Shown here one piece after another: positions 8,557 through 17,660 of a stretch of DNA of 64,000 bases. The stretch spans positions 160,718-224,717 of the forward strand of contig NZ_FXUT01000007.1 in the NCBI RefSeq assembly GCF_900183385.1. Reading direction: 5' to 3'. Made by a program: the position numbers and the translations under genes. The notes under the pieces were generated by a model. It was not told the DNA's origin, ran no database searches, and saw nothing but the letters and a program-made list of their open reading frames with translations. Within the stretch, counting starts at the first letter, position 1, and the number at the start of each line of letters is the position of its first letter. Source of the DNA: Listeria costaricensis. GTDB taxonomy: Bacteria > Bacillota > Bacilli > Lactobacillales > Listeriaceae.

Positions 8557-10326
8557 ATGGATCAGGATTATTTTCAATTGCGCTTTTGGCTGAAAACAGA
8601 AATAACGAGTCCACTTTCGCTTCAAGCACTTGCGAAACTCTGGTACTCCTCACCAAAGAATGCCAAACGTAAACTGCTGAAGTATCAAACATCCGGCCTA
8701 CTCGTTTACCAACCGGGTTCTGGTCGTGGCCATTTATCAAAACTTGCATTTGCCAAAAGTTTTCAGGATGATTTAGCCGATTCTCTATCACCAAAACAAG
8801 ATGATGAACAGCTTTCTTTTTTGCTATCTCTTCTAAAACTTCCTGAATCAGCTAACTATCAAAATTTGATCATGCCAGCCATCAATCAACTTTTAGGTGC
8901 CAGTTTTCATGCACAAAAAGGAGAAATCATGCGCGCAATTGTGCAACGCCGGATTGGCACACTACACCCTTCCAAGGTTGCCACATCATTTGAATCTTTT
9001 CTCATCGATCAACTAGGTGACTCTCTTTTTACATTTCATCCAAAAACTGGTGAGATTCGCCCCTGGTTGGCGCACCATTTTGACACAAGCGATCATAAAT
9101 CCTGGATCATTCATTTACGAAAAGGGGTATTCTTTCATCATGAACGGGAAATGGATAGCGAAGATGTGATGTACTCACTAAAAATGGCTGCCAGCCCCAC
9201 AAGTGTATGTGCCTGGAAACTTGCAGAAGTCGATACGATGCAGATACTCGATCGTTATACAATTGAAATTAGATTAAAACGCCCCAATGTCCTTTTTTTG
9301 CGTTACTTATGCAGCAGCAATATGAGCATCCTGCCCCGCGATCTTCCTTTTGATGAAAATCAGTGGGTTTCAACTGGGCCTTTTAAACTGACAGAACGAA
9401 ACGATGAGCGAATTATTCTAACGGCTTTTAATCATTATTTTTCCACTCGTCCATTGCTTGATCAGGTGGAGTTCTGGTTTGTTCCGCAGGATCCGGTGGC
9501 TTTTGGGGCGCAGTTCAGCCATACTCGAGATAACCCCGAAGAGCAACTAGTGGAGCAAGACAGCCACTCTAAAACCGTCCATTTTCTTGCCTTTAATTTC
9601 CATTCACCGCTCCCCTTTATCCAGCATCAGGCATTCCGTGAAGCGATTTATCACTTAGCTTTTATTGAAAAATGGCAAGCGGAAGGAATTCTACACGACA
9701 AATCCGCGGCGCATGGGTATCTGATACAAAAAGAAGCGCCTATTTTCCCTCCGCATGATCTTGCAAAAATTCATCAGTTACTGCTAAAAAGCGGTTATGA
9801 CGGACGTCCAATTCGATTGGGCTACTATAATAAGCCATGGGGTAAACAGCTTGTGGATAAGTTCCGGGCAGAAGCTGCCAAAGTAAATATCCCGATTATT
9901 CCCGTCCCGCTTCTCATGGCCGATTATTATCGAACAGATTTTCAAGCAGAGGCAGATTTGTTCATTCTATCTGAAGAAAGCGCGGCGGATTTGGAAGTAA
10001 GTTTTCTAGATTTTCTGCTTAATCCCGCTCTTGCACCTCAGAAATTTTGGCCTAGCGAATATAAACAAACTTTACTGGCACTGACAGCTGATTATCAAGC
10101 CGAGCCGGACAAAAAAGCACGTCAAAAAAGCCATGACACAATCGAATCATGGCTGTTGCAGCATTTTTTATTGATTTATTTATTTTTTGATACCAAAAGT
10201 TTTCTAGTGGATGCCAATTTGAAGGGAATGAATGGCAGTATTTACGGTTATTTTGACTTGCGTAACGCCTGGTTTGACCTATCCCACCAAAAACAGAAGG
10301 CTTTGAATCACACCAATGATAAATAA
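8557..10326 (+). CDS. SgrR-family transcriptional regulator (winged helix plus solute-binding domain)
   Basis: The N-terminal 110 or so residues form a winged-helix DNA-binding region (LSLQALAKLWYSSPKNAKRK matches a recognition-helix layout). From about residue 150 on the sequence resembles family 5 extracellular solute-binding proteins (peptide/nickel type: TLHPSK, RPWLAHHF, WIIHLRKGVFFHHEREMDSEDV), but with no signal peptide, so it is cytoplasmic. This two-part build is that of SgrR, the E. coli sugar-phosphate stress activator; the ligand here is unknown. GTG 8554 is open too, but ATG 8557 lies 7 nt after GGAGG and is preferred. Its last 48 bp overlap the convergent DUF3397 gene. Confidence 0.85.
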   Translation: MDQDYFQLRFWLKTEITSPLSLQALAKLWYSSPKNAKRKLLKYQTSGLLVYQPGSGRGHLSKLAFAKSFQDDLADSLSPKQDDEQLSFLLSLLKLPESANYQNLIMPAINQLLGASFHAQKGEIMRAIVQRRIGTLHPSKVATSFESFLIDQLGDSLFTFHPKTGEIRPWLAHHFDTSDHKSWIIHLRKGVFFHHEREMDSEDVMYSLKMAASPTSVCAWKLAEVDTMQILDRYTIEIRLKRPNVLFLRYLCSSNMSILPRDLPFDENQWVSTGPFKLTERNDERIILTAFNHYFSTRPLLDQVEFWFVPQDPVAFGAQFSHTRDNPEEQLVEQDSHSKTVHFLAFNFHSPLPFIQHQAFREAIYHLAFIEKWQAEGILHDKSAAHGYLIQKEAPIFPPHDLAKIHQLLLKSGYDGRPIRLGYYNKPWGKQLVDKFRAEAAKVNIPIIPVPLLMADYYRTDFQAEADLFILSEESAADLEVSFLDFLLNPALAPQKFWPSEYKQTLLALTADYQAEPDKKARQKSHDTIESWLLQHFLLIYLFFDTKSFLVDANLKGMNGSIYGYFDLRNAWFDLSHQKQKALNHTNDK

Positions 10327-10668
10327 GACGAGGTACAGCAAGGCAAAAACCATAAAACAGATCCGCCAGAAGCCGCGCAGAACTTTGTCAAAATGAAGCT
10401 CCCCTTCTCGCGTTGCTTGCACGCTGACAAGAACGATTCCTACGATAAAAAGACCTAATAAAATATAGAGCAGATAGGACTTTTCAAACACAAGCAGCAT
10501 AAACACATGGTCCGCTAATATAAAGAAGAAGGTCGAAATATCAGCTGCCAATTTGATACTCTTCTGTTTTTTATGTGTTCTTTTTTTGATGAGCCATTGT
10601 GCCGCTATAAACACAATGATCGGCAAAATAATCAGCCATGCAGCTGGATCTTTTAACCAATTAAGCAT
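10279..10668 (-). CDS. DUF3397 family membrane protein
   Basis: A 129-residue protein with four hydrophobic segments (about 11-28, 43-62, 66-83 and 103-126) and a short basic stretch after the first. It matches my memory of the DUF3397 family, small membrane proteins found next to panE and rpmF in Listeria and bacilli; no function is known. The ATG has AGAAGG upstream. It overlaps the panE stop by 8 bp, so the two are probably co-transcribed, and its 3' 48 bp lie inside the opposite-strand sgrR-like gene. Confidence 0.8.
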   Translation of the reverse strand: MLNWLKDPAAWLIILPIIVFIAAQWLIKKRTHKKQKSIKLAADISTFFFILADHVFMLLVFEKSYLLYILLGLFIVGIVLVSVQATREGELHFDKVLRGFWRICFMVFALLYLVLFIIGVIQSLLFLVG

Positions 10669-11545
10669 GCGTTTCGCCTTCTTTCCCTTTGATTAAATGA
10701 TATAAAAATGTCAGTCTTGGGAGTGGTACGCCTTGTGCCTCCCCAGCTTCCAGTGCCGGCAGCAGAATACTGGCAATTTCCGTTCTCCGTCCATGACGAA
10801 CATCCTCAGCCATCGAGGACCAATTCCCCGCCGTCTGCTCACAAATCAGCTGGATTTTTTCAAATGAAGCCTCCTTTTGAAAAAGCGGTGCGACCTCGTC
10901 TACAAGTGCTCGCGTTTCCGCCCGGTAGGCTGACTTTGTAAGCAGGTCGCCATTTGGGCACATGAAAGCAGCTGTTAGCGGATTGATGATCAGGTTGATG
11001 AACCACTTATCACGCAAAACCTGCTCGACTGTTGCCTTCTGGATAAACGGAAAATCTGAACCTGCCTGCTGAAACAAGTGCAGCAGCTCATCGCTCAGCT
11101 CCCCCCGCCAAATACTGAAATTAGTGCGGCCTTTTCCTCGCCATGATACCGTGTAGTCATTTTCCCGAACGGCTCCGTGTTCAGAACTGCCGACTAGGAT
11201 GATTTTTTGCGGGCAATTGGCCAATTGTTTTAAATGAGCGACCCCATTTTGCAAGAATAACAGGGGTAATTTTTCAGGAAGGAGCGCTAAGTTTGGCCAA
11301 AACTCATCCAGTTGATAGGATTTCATCGTTAAAATAAGCACGTCTAGCCCAGCCGCCAGCTGTGAGAGCTCGTCCACTTCCCGTGCCGCCAGCTGATGAT
11401 GCTGTCCATCTAAAAAAACCCCTTTTTCGGCCAGAGCTTCCGCCTGTTCTTTTCGTTTGGTGAAAAATATTACCTCAGCATTTTCAGTCAGTTTCGCGCC
11501 ATAGAGAAGCCCAATCGCCCCAGCGCCAACAATTCCCACTTTCAT
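10661..11545 (-). CDS. panE: 2-dehydropantoate 2-reductase (ketopantoate reductase)
   Basis: NADPH-dependent reduction of ketopantoate to pantoate, a step towards pantothenate and CoA. The Rossmann motif GIVGAGAIGLLYG begins the protein, followed by ILTMKSYQ (the conserved lysine) and FLQNGV; the C-terminal helical domain has DKWFINLIINPLTA. The frame is open to a GTG at 11563, but AAAGGA sits 8 nt before ATG 11545, giving 294 residues. Several paralogues of this family exist in Listeria-type genomes, so another 2-oxoacid substrate is possible. Confidence 0.85.
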   Translation of the reverse strand: MKVGIVGAGAIGLLYGAKLTENAEVIFFTKRKEQAEALAEKGVFLDGQHHQLAAREVDELSQLAAGLDVLILTMKSYQLDEFWPNLALLPEKLPLLFLQNGVAHLKQLANCPQKIILVGSSEHGAVRENDYTVSWRGKGRTNFSIWRGELSDELLHLFQQAGSDFPFIQKATVEQVLRDKWFINLIINPLTAAFMCPNGDLLTKSAYRAETRALVDEVAPLFQKEASFEKIQLICEQTAGNWSSMAEDVRHGRRTEIASILLPALEAGEAQGVPLPRLTFLYHLIKGKEGETHA

Positions 11546-11575
11546 CCTGCTCGTCCTTTCCACGCTTTTAACGGC

Positions 11576-11890
11576 TTACCATTCTCGCTCGCGAATAGCG
11601 TCTTCTACGTCTAAATCAATTTGATAGGCATCTAAAAGTGCACCCACCGTTTCACCAATATCATCTCTGGCGACCGTTTCGATTTCACTGTCGTTTTCAT
11701 TAAACTCGCTTTCCAAATCATTGATGGCAAGTGTCGCTTTGTCAAAGGCTGCTTGAATGACCGCTAGATCCTTTTCACCACTTGCAAGTACTGCTTCCAC
11801 TTCTTTTAAAAGCACCTTAATTTTATCAACCAAAAATTTGGGATAGTAGTCATCTTGATACATTTCACGCAGATATTTTTCTTCTTCCAT
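11576..11890 (-). CDS. DUF5713 family protein
   Basis: A 104-residue acidic, soluble, mostly helical protein (EEEKYLREMYQDDYYPKFLVDK at its start). The YYPKFLVDKIK segment fits the DUF5713 family as I recall it; no function is known. It ends in DVEDAIREREW. It lies 30 bp upstream of panE on the same strand and is separated from rpmF by a terminator (11991-12025), so it probably starts the panE-DUF3397 unit. Confidence 0.7.
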   Translation of the reverse strand: MEEEKYLREMYQDDYYPKFLVDKIKVLLKEVEAVLASGEKDLAVIQAAFDKATLAINDLESEFNENDSEIETVARDDIGETVGALLDAYQIDLDVEDAIREREW

Positions 11891-11990
11891 TTTGAATCAC
11901 CTGTTTCCTAATTTTAGACAGGCAAATGCATGAAGCTTTTCATTGCTGTCACGTTCTATTTTACTAAATCTTCCGTCAAAGCAAAAGAAA

Positions 11991-12025
11991 AAACCTAAAG
12001 AGATCCATGGCATCTCCTTAGGTTT
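11991..12025 (-). terminator. terminator after rpmF
   Basis: On the minus strand AAACCTAAGGAGAT pairs with ATCTCTTTAGGTTT around GCCATGG, then TTTTTTC. It closes the yceD-rpmF unit. Confidence 0.85.
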
Positions 12026-12063
12026 ATGAAAACAAGCGAAACGTTCGCCTGCTTTTAGCAAGA

Positions 12064-12237
12064 TTAGCTGTTTGCTACATCTTTACCATCGTAGTGGCCA
12101 CATTCAGGACACACACGGTGGGATAATTTCATTTCGCCGCAGTTGGAGCATTCATTCATGCCCGGCACTTGCAATTTGTAGTGCGTACGACGTTTACGTT
12201 TTCTAGTTTTAGAAGTTCTTCTAAAAGGTACTGCCAT
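12064..12237 (-). CDS. rpmF: 50S ribosomal protein L32
   Basis: A 57-residue basic ribosomal protein. It begins [20 protein letters not shown] and carries a zinc ribbon CSNC...CPEC (the C+ form of L32). The frame is open upstream to 12291, but the conserved protein starts at the ATG 12235-12237, preceded by AAGGAGGTGT. It follows yceD on the same strand, the pairing seen in nearly all bacteria, with a terminator downstream. Confidence 0.97.
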   Translation of the reverse strand: MAVPFRRTSKTRKRKRRTHYKLQVPGMNECSNCGEMKLSHRVCPECGHYDGKDVANS

Positions 12238-12312
12238 TTCGATACACCTCCTTAGAGACGTTTGCCTCATTTTAAAGGACAAGTCCTTCATATATTCCAG
12301 CTTAGCAAGTCG

Positions 12313-12852
12313 TCATTCAGATTCCTGATTTTTATCAAAGAAATCTGCCAGACCTGCAAGACGAGGATCCACTTTCGGTTGTTTTTCTGCTTGCTCTTTT
12401 AAAAGCTGCTCTTCTGTTTTGAGCGCCCATTCTTCACCTTTAGGAAGTGCCGTATCATCCAGCGCTTCTTCGCTAAAGACCTGCATGGGAATCTCAACAA
12501 GGAGTAGTTCCTCTACAACAGGCGTCAAATCTACGGTGTCCTTCTCCATCAAATGAAAAGATTCATCCGCCAAAGCCTCTTCCGTTTTCACAAAAGTTTC
12601 TTCCGCTGTGATTTCATAAGGAACATGCACATCCACAAGAGTACGTGCACACGGCAAAATCCATTCACCTGTCAGTTTGATATGTGCCGCTACTTGATTC
12701 GCCGCTACATCCAGACTGCCTGTGACATGTACAGGACTCGCATCTCGCACATCCTGATGATTTGCTTGTAAAAATTCTGTCAGGTTGACCGTCTCATCCA
12801 ATTGGAAGATTCCGTCGCGTGATTTTTTCAACTGACTTAAAGCCCATTTCAT
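12313..12852 (-). CDS. yceD: YceD family protein (DUF177), large-subunit rRNA accumulation protein
   Basis: A roughly 179-residue protein of the DUF177/YceD family, which is linked to 23S rRNA accumulation and is nearly always encoded just before rpmF, as here. The sequence is acidic, with a CARTLVDVHVPYEI segment and a VDLTPVVEELLLVEIPM core typical of the family. The frame starts with GTG-ATG-AAA-ATG; GGAG lies 8 nt before the last ATG (12852), so that start (MKWALSQL) is chosen. Its precise biochemical role is not settled. Confidence 0.9.
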   Translation of the reverse strand: MKWALSQLKKSRDGIFQLDETVNLTEFLQANHQDVRDASPVHVTGSLDVAANQVAAHIKLTGEWILPCARTLVDVHVPYEITAEETFVKTEEALADESFHLMEKDTVDLTPVVEELLLVEIPMQVFSEEALDDTALPKGEEWALKTEEQLLKEQAEKQPKVDPRLAGLADFFDKNQESE

Positions 12853-12994
12853 TTTCATCACTCCAAGCGCAACAAAAAATATTATAGCTTTTTACAAAGG
12901 TTTTGTCAATGTTTTTCGAGCTTTTGTATCGCTATAATTCTTCTTTTATTTTATGGTAAAATAATGAAAAAGTACATTCAAAGGAGGGCGAAAA

Positions 12995-14158
12995 ATGAAA
13001 GCCGTAGGAATCGTGGTCGAATATAATCCATTTCATAATGGGCACCTCTATCATTTAGAGCGAGCGCGGCAGGATACGGGGGCAGATGTCGTGGTGGCCA
13101 TCATGAGCGGCTCGTTCGTGCAGCGCGGCGAACCGGCTGTGCTTTCAAAATGGACGCGCACCAAGATGGCTCTCTCGGCTGGGGTTGACCTAGTGATCGA
13201 GTTGCCCGTTCGTTTTGCGGTGCAGCAGGCGGATATTTTTGCGCGCGAGGCCGTTCGACTGTTGGGTGATTTGCAGGTTGATACGCTTTATTTTGGCAGC
13301 GAGGACGGGCAGGCAGCACATTTTGAAGAGCTGGCCGAGCTGGCTGTTTCAGAAGCATTTACGCTCAAATTAAAGGAACTTCTGGCAGATAAAAAAAATA
13401 GCTACGGGACGGCCTATACAGAAGCTTTGCGGCACGCTGGGCAAAAGCAACCGCTAGATTTGACTTTGCCTAATAACATTCTCGGCTTTCATTATGCGCT
13501 GGCGGTTCGTGAGCTGGGACTGTCGATGAAGCTTCAGACACTGCGCCGCCAGACGGACTACCATGAAGAGCTGCCGACTGATGCCCAACTGACCAGTGCC
13601 ACAGCCATCCGGAAAATGATTTTGAAAGACGACTTTGCCGAGCTTGCCCCTTATGTGCCAACAGCCGTTTTTCAGGATTTGACCACCTATGATGCCCGTT
13701 TTTTGGCATTTGACGACATGTGGGCGCCGCTTCGTTACCGGCTTTTGACCGATTCGCCGAATGAGCTGGCCAAGATTAACAGCATCACAGAGGGCATTGA
13801 GAATCGCATGGTAAAAACGGCGTTAGAGACGGACTCGGCGGACGAATTTTTGCAGTTGATGACGACCAAGCGTTACAGTACATCTAGAATTAAGCGGGCA
13901 GCGGTTCAACTCGTGCTTCATCATTTGAAAGATGAACAGCAGACACCGTATCATCACATTCTTGGCATGACGCGCGCTGGGCAGAATTACCTTTCGTCTG
14001 TCAAAAAAGGGCTGAGTTTCCCGCTTGTGTCAACGATTTCCAAGGCTCCTACTGAACTTGTTGCTGCTGATATTCGGGCGACACGGATTTATGCCCTGCT
14101 TGAAGGTGGAAAGCTCGACATGAATGAAGATTTTAGACGACCGCTTCTATTATTTTAA
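12995..14158 (+). CDS. tmcAL: tRNA(Met) cytidine acetate ligase TmcAL
   Basis: Enzyme forming N4-acetylcytidine at the wobble base of elongator tRNA-Met from acetate and ATP (formerly YlbM). The 387 residues begin MKAVGIVVEYNPFHNGHLYH, with the nucleotidyltransferase HxGH motif (HNGH) at about residues 14-17, then IMSGSFVQRGEPA and NNILGFHYA. AAAGGAGG precedes the ATG. It is divergent from yceD-rpmF and transcribed alone; a strong hairpin follows. Confidence 0.95.
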   Translation: MKAVGIVVEYNPFHNGHLYHLERARQDTGADVVVAIMSGSFVQRGEPAVLSKWTRTKMALSAGVDLVIELPVRFAVQQADIFAREAVRLLGDLQVDTLYFGSEDGQAAHFEELAELAVSEAFTLKLKELLADKKNSYGTAYTEALRHAGQKQPLDLTLPNNILGFHYALAVRELGLSMKLQTLRRQTDYHEELPTDAQLTSATAIRKMILKDDFAELAPYVPTAVFQDLTTYDARFLAFDDMWAPLRYRLLTDSPNELAKINSITEGIENRMVKTALETDSADEFLQLMTTKRYSTSRIKRAAVQLVLHHLKDEQQTPYHHILGMTRAGQNYLSSVKKGLSFPLVSTISKAPTELVAADIRATRIYALLEGGKLDMNEDFRRPLLLF

Positions 14159-14408
14159 TAAAAAGGTCCTGATCAAATACGGTCAGGACCTTAAAAATTA
14201 TTTTTATTTTTTTCGCATACTGACGGGCGTAAAAAAAGTTGACTATCATCACAATCACAATTAATCCCATCTCAATCAGCAGTAATGGTGATTTATACGA
14301 TGGTGAATAGCGATGAAAATAGTTGACTCCTGTAATCAACAACAGCACCAAATATAAAATTGGAACGCCTATTCTGCAAATTTTATGGGAATAAAACTTT
14401 TTCCACAT
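14133..14408 (-). CDS. small membrane protein, two helices, unknown
   Basis: About 91 residues from ATG 14408 (GGGTGAT upstream). Two hydrophobic segments are clear (IGVPILYLVLLLITGV and LLIEMGLIVIVMIVNFFYA), each flanked by basic residues. I do not recognise a family. The last 26 bp run into the 3' end of the convergent tmcAL and the final 20 or so codons cross the tmcAL terminator hairpin, which makes the true C-terminus doubtful. It may be a real small membrane protein or a decayed one. Confidence 0.45.
   Translation of the reverse strand: MWKKFYSHKICRIGVPILYLVLLLITGVNYFHRYSPSYKSPLLLIEMGLIVIVMIVNFFYARQYAKKIKIIFKVLTVFDQDLFIKIIEAVV
14160..14205 (+). terminator. bidirectional terminator after tmcAL
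   Basis: AAGGTCCTGA (14163-14172) pairs perfectly with TCAGGACCTT (14183-14192); A/T-rich runs follow on both sides (TTAAAAATTATTTTTATTTT on the plus strand). Confidence 0.8.
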
Positions 14409-14546
14409 TTTTATCACCCGCTTTTTATGTTCATTATAAAAATAAAAACGGTTTAATGGAAATGTTTAACGGATAGATTTCCTTATTTTTGTCACCTGTC
14501 AATGGATTTATATCTTATTAAAAACTGAGTCATGTGAATCGTTTAT

Positions 14547-14606
14547 AAAAAAACTGAAAATCAGACGCAGTCATTTAAGAGCTGACTCCAGCCACTGATT
14601 TTCAGT
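14547..14606 (-). terminator. terminator after the ylbL-coaD-rsmD unit
   Basis: ACTGAAAATCAG (14553-14564) pairs perfectly with CTGATTTTCAGT (14595-14606); an inner AGTCA/TGACT stem is also present. On the minus strand seven T follow. Confidence 0.85.
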
Positions 14607-14613
14607 TCATTTT

Positions 14614-15660
14614 TTATTTTTTCTCCAACCGCTCCAAATAATCGACGGCGTCTTGGAATGTTTTGACGGGAACGATTTTCATGTTCGAGTCAATGTCCTT
14701 CGCGGTCTTTTTAGCCAGATCATAATTGGATTCGATTGTTGGGTCTTCTTTTTTCATGTCTTTTGTGATCGTGTCGTCCGGCGCAAAGAAAATATCAGCA
14801 CCGGCATTATCGGCCGCGACCACCTTCTGATCGATTCCGCCGATTCGACCAACATTTCCGTCCGGGTCGATCGTGCCAGTTCCCGCAATTTGGTAACCTT
14901 TTGTAATGTCTTCATCTTGGAAACGGCTGTAGATTTCCAGACTGAACATCAGGCCGGCAGACGGTCCGCCGATTTTGTCCGAATCAATGTCGACTTTGGG
15001 ATCCGTCGTGACTTTCTGATCGTCTACAAGCGTTATCCCAATTCCAACCGTGCCTTTGTTATCAATGGTTGTCAATTCAATTTCAGCGGATTCATGCTTT
15101 TTATTGTGCACATAGTCGACCTTGATTTTGTCGCCCGCTTTTTTACTTTTAACATATTTGATAAATTCTTCGCTAGATTTAAATTCATTGCCATCTACGG
15201 CTTTGATCAAATCGCCGGCATGCAGATATTTCGCGGCTGGCACATCATCCATCACACTCAGCACATAAACGCCGTTGTATTCGACTTCCACTTGCTGCCC
15301 GGCCGCTTTATAGGCCACCTGAATGGCGTTATTCTTGGACTCGTTCATCATGTACATCTGGCGGACATTGTATTCCTCATCCGACTCATCCTCATATTTC
15401 ACTTCATCGTCTTTTTCAATCTCATGATAAGGCAAAAATTTTGCTGCTACATATGAATAAATATTGGCTGGTGACTGGGCAACCGTCACAAGGCTAAAGG
15501 AACCCTTGACAGTTTCTGGATGTCCCTTTACGGATACAAGCGGCTCCAATTCATCAGCTGAACCAGGTTTCGTGATGTAATAAGGCATTGGGATAAAGAA
15601 TCCCACGATAAGTACGAGTAAAATGGCGATCAATGTAATCTGTTTCCACTGTTTGCGCAT
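14614..15660 (-). CDS. YlbL/SepM family PDZ and Lon-like membrane protease
   Basis: Membrane-anchored serine protease with one N-terminal helix (about residues 9-28), a PDZ domain near the middle (GDLIKAVDGNEFKSSEEF) and a Lon-type catalytic domain. The catalytic serine sits in GGPSAGLMFSLEI and the lysine in GGIDQKVVAADNAG, the Ser-Lys dyad. Relatives are SepM of streptococci (pheromone processing) and YlbL of B. subtilis (turnover of a DNA-damage division inhibitor); which applies here is unknown. TTG 15669 is open, but ATG 15660 is 9 nt after GGAG. Encoded downstream of coaD. Confidence 0.92.
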   Translation of the reverse strand: MRKQWKQITLIAILLVLIVGFFIPMPYYITKPGSADELEPLVSVKGHPETVKGSFSLVTVAQSPANIYSYVAAKFLPYHEIEKDDEVKYEDESDEEYNVRQMYMMNESKNNAIQVAYKAAGQQVEVEYNGVYVLSVMDDVPAAKYLHAGDLIKAVDGNEFKSSEEFIKYVKSKKAGDKIKVDYVHNKKHESAEIELTTIDNKGTVGIGITLVDDQKVTTDPKVDIDSDKIGGPSAGLMFSLEIYSRFQDEDITKGYQIAGTGTIDPDGNVGRIGGIDQKVVAADNAGADIFFAPDDTITKDMKKEDPTIESNYDLAKKTAKDIDSNMKIVPVKTFQDAVDYLERLEKK

Positions 15661-15680
15661 CTGATTCAACTCCTGCTTTC

Positions 15681-16726
<1,046 letters not shown>

Positions 16727-16810
16727 CTTTCATTCCTACATTTCCTGATTAGTTTGATGATTACTTTTCCATTTTACCTAAATTGAGAAGAAAATCAAAG
16801 TCGCGACCTT

Positions 16811-16844
16811 ATAAAAAAAGAGCAGATCCATAAGATCCGCTCTT
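16811..16844 (-). terminator. terminator after ylbG
   Basis: AAGAGCAGATC (16818-16828) pairs with GATCCGCTCTT (16834-16844) with one G-T; a run of seven T follows on the minus strand. Confidence 0.85.
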
Positions 16845-16847
16845 TCC

Positions 16848-17129
16848 TTAAATACTAATCTGTACATCATCGCGCTTCCGTTCATAGCCCGATTCAATTT
16901 TGGATTCATATTCCGTTTTTAAAAATGGACGGAATGATGGTTCCACACGCTTTACATAGTGAAAGCGAGCAATCTTTGCTGAAATTTCTTCCACATCGCA
17001 CATATTGCAGTAAAGCACCGCATATTTCAGCTTACGCGAAACATAATGCACATTGCCGAAGCGTTTCAACGAACGAACTTGCTTTAAATGATTCAGCCAA
17101 ATGACGATGGCTTGACGATCATTTTCCAT
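16848..17129 (-). CDS. ylbG: YlbG family protein (DUF2129)
   Basis: A 93-residue soluble protein of the UPF0298/DUF2129 family. The sequence [20 protein letters not shown] and [18 protein letters not shown] are typical. Function unknown; the gene is regularly found between ylbF and rsmD, as here. It starts 33 bp after ylbF, and a terminator separates it from rsmD. Confidence 0.9.
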   Translation of the reverse strand: MENDRQAIVIWLNHLKQVRSLKRFGNVHYVSRKLKYAVLYCNMCDVEEISAKIARFHYVKRVEPSFRPFLKTEYESKIESGYERKRDDVQISI

Positions 17130-17162
17130 TGTAACCTGCCCCTTTTCCTTACCTTAACCGAA

Positions 17163-17612
17163 TCAGGCCGAACAGCCGCAGCTTCCCCCGCTACCACAAC
17201 CACCTGATGAGCAGCTTGATTTTTGCTCAAAAAATGGATTTCCGGTTGGTACTTTTATATTTTCTGAAACCGCACCGGCAAACAGCAAACTGATCTCATC
17301 GAGCAATGTCTGAAGCGCCATTTCGGCCTGCCTGAAAGCAGCAACATGTTCGTCCATATCAAGTTCGCGTTTTAAAGCACGGGTTTTTCGTGTAACTTCT
17401 TTATAATCAGGATGATAACGTCCAAAGCGCTGCACTTCATCATACCGTTCTTTGATGGTGATAAAAGCACGCCGCCTTTGCTCGGTTTCCGGACTGGTTT
17501 CCATCGCTTTTTTCTTTGCTGCATAATCGAGCATGATCTCCGAGTCCAAAATCTTCGCAGCTAAATCATCCGCCATGTCAAGAAGCGCAAGGTTTTCCAT
17601 TGTGGCAATCAT
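17163..17612 (-). CDS. ylbF: YlbF/RicF family protein
   Basis: Helical protein of the YlbF/YmcA family. In B. subtilis YlbF (RicF) joins RicA and RicT in a complex that binds iron-sulphur clusters and promotes mRNA maturation by RNase Y, affecting competence and sporulation. The first 120 residues are the helical domain (YDEVQRFGRYHPDYKEVTRK). The last 17 are a cysteine/glycine tail with CSSGGCGSGGSCGCSA, four cysteines that could be cluster ligands. GGAGGG lies 8 nt before the ATG at 17612. It is the first gene of the ylbF-ylbG unit. Confidence 0.9.
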   Translation of the reverse strand: MIATMENLALLDMADDLAAKILDSEIMLDYAAKKKAMETSPETEQRRRAFITIKERYDEVQRFGRYHPDYKEVTRKTRALKRELDMDEHVAAFRQAEMALQTLLDEISLLFAGAVSENIKVPTGNPFFEQKSSCSSGGCGSGGSCGCSA

Positions 17613-17660
17613 CCCTTATTCCCTCCATGACTTTTTATATCCTTCATTATACCATAATTC

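Noticed and set aside
14653..15456. Open frame of 267 codons opposite the ylbL-type protease gene
   Set aside because: Shadow frame; the protease reading has catalytic motifs and a ribosome site.
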